A stretch of DNA of 64,000 nucleotides, taken from the NCBI GenBank assembly GCA_013398955.1, contig VWPU01017432.1, positions 124,001 through 188,000 on the forward strand, in the 5' to 3' direction. The DNA comes from Callaeas wilsoni. Its lineage: Eukaryota; Chordata; Aves; Passeriformes; Callaeidae. The translations under genes were made by a program, and so were the position numbers. Each line of letters starts with the position of its first letter. Within the stretch, counting starts at the first letter, position 1. Under the pieces are notes generated by a model. The model was not told the origin of the DNA and made no database searches. It saw only the letters and a list, made by a program, of their open reading frames with translations. This document shows positions 62,141 to 64,000 of the stretch, in pieces.

Positions 62141-62701
62141 GTAAACACCATATGGATGAGCTCAAAGCCTAACCTGCACAATGAAAACTGAGCAAACGAA
62201 CAGAGCATGTATGGACTCAGCAGGTGTAAAGTCACAATTCAGCCCAAGGATTTTCTAGTGAATTTTGCCATGACATGGGAAAAAGAGGCTGCCCGGGAGC
62301 CATTGGGGCAAGAATTCATTTTGCACAGCCTCAAAGAGAGACTTCTCACTAGTGGTTGGGTTTGTCTCATGTGCTGTGTCAATTAGCTGAGCTGGCAGAG
62401 AGAGAGATGCTGGTATGAATATGCACTTCATAGCTGGCCTGTGTTCCCTGTAGTCACTCAGCTCAGGCTTTTGGTCATCAAATGTAGCAGGGATGTGTCA
62501 GAATACTGCTAAACCAAAATGAACTCCTAAGAAGAGCAGTGGAGCAATAAGGTGTGCCAATGGTGAGCTGCCAGACCCACTCCACCTGTATGGGAAGGTC
62601 ATACCCTCTACGTACCAACACTTAGAGCATCTTGGCCAATGCATTCATCATCTTAGTCTGTAGATCACTCCATGAAAATATTCAAGAACTGTCATTTTTT
62701 T

Positions 62702-62723
62702 CCTGTAATTATAGAATTACAGG
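62702..62723. repeat. Perfect 9-bp inverted repeat
   Basis: CCTGTAATT-ATAG-AATTACAGG, a 9-bp stem with a 4-nt loop. Confidence 0.7.
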
Positions 62724-62844
62724 TCAAAAAGTAACTCATACAACCTGTAGTCCCGCCTCCTGCTTGCTGTTAAACTGAGAATCCATGGATGATCTTTTCT
62801 GATTTTGTTTCTGCTATATTTGGAGATATGTGTTTTGAGGTTTT

Positions 62845-62997
62845 GGGTGATTTTTTTGGGGGGGGTGCGTGTTGTGGGTGTTTTTTTTTTTTTTGTTTGG
62901 GTTTTTTTGGTTTGGTTTGGTTTGAGGGGGTTTTTGTGTGGTTTTTTTTGGGGGGGGTGTGTGGTTGTTGTTTTGGGGGTTTGTTTGTTTTTTTTTC
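62845..62997. repeat. G/T-only low-complexity tract
   Basis: About 150 bp almost free of A and C on the plus strand, with several runs of 3-8 G separated by T runs. Open frames across it are artefacts of composition. Confidence 0.95.
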
Positions 62998-64000
62998 TTC
63001 CTTAAAATGCTAATGTTGTATTCAAATGCTTAATTATCTTAGAGGCAACCAGAATTCAAGTCTGATGTTGACATTGTTCTTTCAGAATTGGCCTATATTT
63101 GGGAAAAAAATAGGACAGTGAGTGAATTACATCATGCATAAAATATGTATACTATCAAAGCTCTCTGTTTCTCCAAGTGTTTAAAAAACCTTGAAGAATC
63201 GTGTCTGTAGCCTCTATTTTGTATAAAGGTACCATTTGTGTTTTTAAAAACCTTTGTAAGGAAGGTGAACTTTTTTTTACAGGGAGGAGACCAGTCAGAG
63301 GAAATTTATAGAATACAAGTTAAAATTAAAGGAAATGAATAGGGAACAGAGCTCAGTTACTTTTCTTCAAGGATTACATTCCTGAGGATATTGTTCCTAG
63401 AAACATGGTATTGTCCAAGTGAGGATATCTGATGTGTGAGTGTTTCCTAGGGCAGGTACTCCACTGCTCCTTTCTTCACTGCCTTTTCCTCACTGCAAAA
63501 GCCCAGCAGCTCTGCCTCTAGCCCAGATGCCGACCCCCCTGACCTACAGTCTCAGGCTTGTCTGTGTGAATGTGCCAGGTCCAGCCCTCGGTGCCACCCA
63601 TCTCCTTTCTTGGGAAATAGTGAAATAGTCTATCTTTGTGCTTATCGTCCTATGCTGTCCCAAGCCAAAGTTCACACATTCCCAAGTCAAAGTCTGGCAC
63701 CCCTGGTCGGGTCCCAGATTTTATTTGGTCGGGTGCTTCCCACGTTGTCAGGTGCAGTCTTCTACTTGCCCAGCCTCCAAAGCATCTGTTTCATCACCGT
63801 CTGAGCCTACGCAATGACCACGTGTAAATCAGTGAGCTGCATTGTTAGCTGCGAGTGTTGATCCAGAAGGAGACTTCACCAGACTGAACCCATTACACTG
63901 TATGATTTGGGAGGAAATACTAGAGTGACAGTCTGTTACAGCTGTTACAGAAAAAATGTTTTACTTTTTCTGATTCACCCTGTCTTACGAGATTGACTGA
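62998..64000. other. Intergenic, no gene seen
   Basis: No recognised exon or repeat. Overlapping short open frames at 63440-63827 have no family features. Confidence 0.5.

Noticed and set aside
62789..63013. Glycine/phenylalanine-rich frame
   Set aside because: Translation of a G/T-only low-complexity tract.
28599..64000. Last exons of PDGFD on the minus strand, expected downstream of DYNC2H1 from mammalian gene order
   Set aside because: I looked for its cysteine-rich C-terminal coding pattern on the minus strand and saw none; it probably lies beyond the window.
1..64000. CRISPR arrays, operons, phage or bacterial genes
   Set aside because: The sequence is avian nuclear DNA; no spaced direct repeats of CRISPR type and no compact gene clusters are present.

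Overview
This window is vertebrate nuclear DNA from a bird, probably a songbird. It is AT-rich, has one widely spaced multi-exon gene, and carries many CR1 retrotransposon copies. Two short elements join an isoleucine-tRNA-like head to a CR1-like tail, an arrangement I associate with passerine SINEs. The species assignment is inference. Nothing looks bacterial, phage-like or operon-like.

The only protein-coding gene I can support is the 3' end of DYNC2H1, the heavy chain of cytoplasmic dynein-2, on the plus strand. Five exons (636-725, 16505-16614, 16946-17027, 23922-24038, 28440-28598) join in frame with GT-AG introns and give the last 185 residues, ending in FLKNQ and a TAA stop. The rest of this roughly 4,300-residue motor lies upstream of the window. 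A short 3' UTR with several AATAAA signals follows. Bases 1-635 are the end of an upstream intron.

The introns hold CR1 fragments, including a 1.3-kb minus-strand copy at 7031-8305 with a decayed reverse-transcriptase remnant. They also hold a GGAAA/AAGGG pentanucleotide array broken by an assembly gap (12287-12455), and a solo LTR at 27653-28221 with an intact 6-bp target duplication, 218 bp before the last exon. From about 29.2 kb to the end I see no convincing gene. That stretch holds a second LTR of the same family nested in a CR1 (35465-36030), a different solo LTR with a duplicated U3 segment (33073-33520), more CR1 copies, two tRNA-derived SINEs, a 39-bp higher-order CTTC/CTCC minisatellite, a GATA array and a G/T-rich tract.

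I did not find a new gene system. The observations most worth a second look are the LTR insertions and their nesting, the pentanucleotide array with the motif switch, the 39-bp higher-order repeat, candidate cryptic exons inside DYNC2H1 introns, several perfect inverted repeats, and two CTCF-like motifs.
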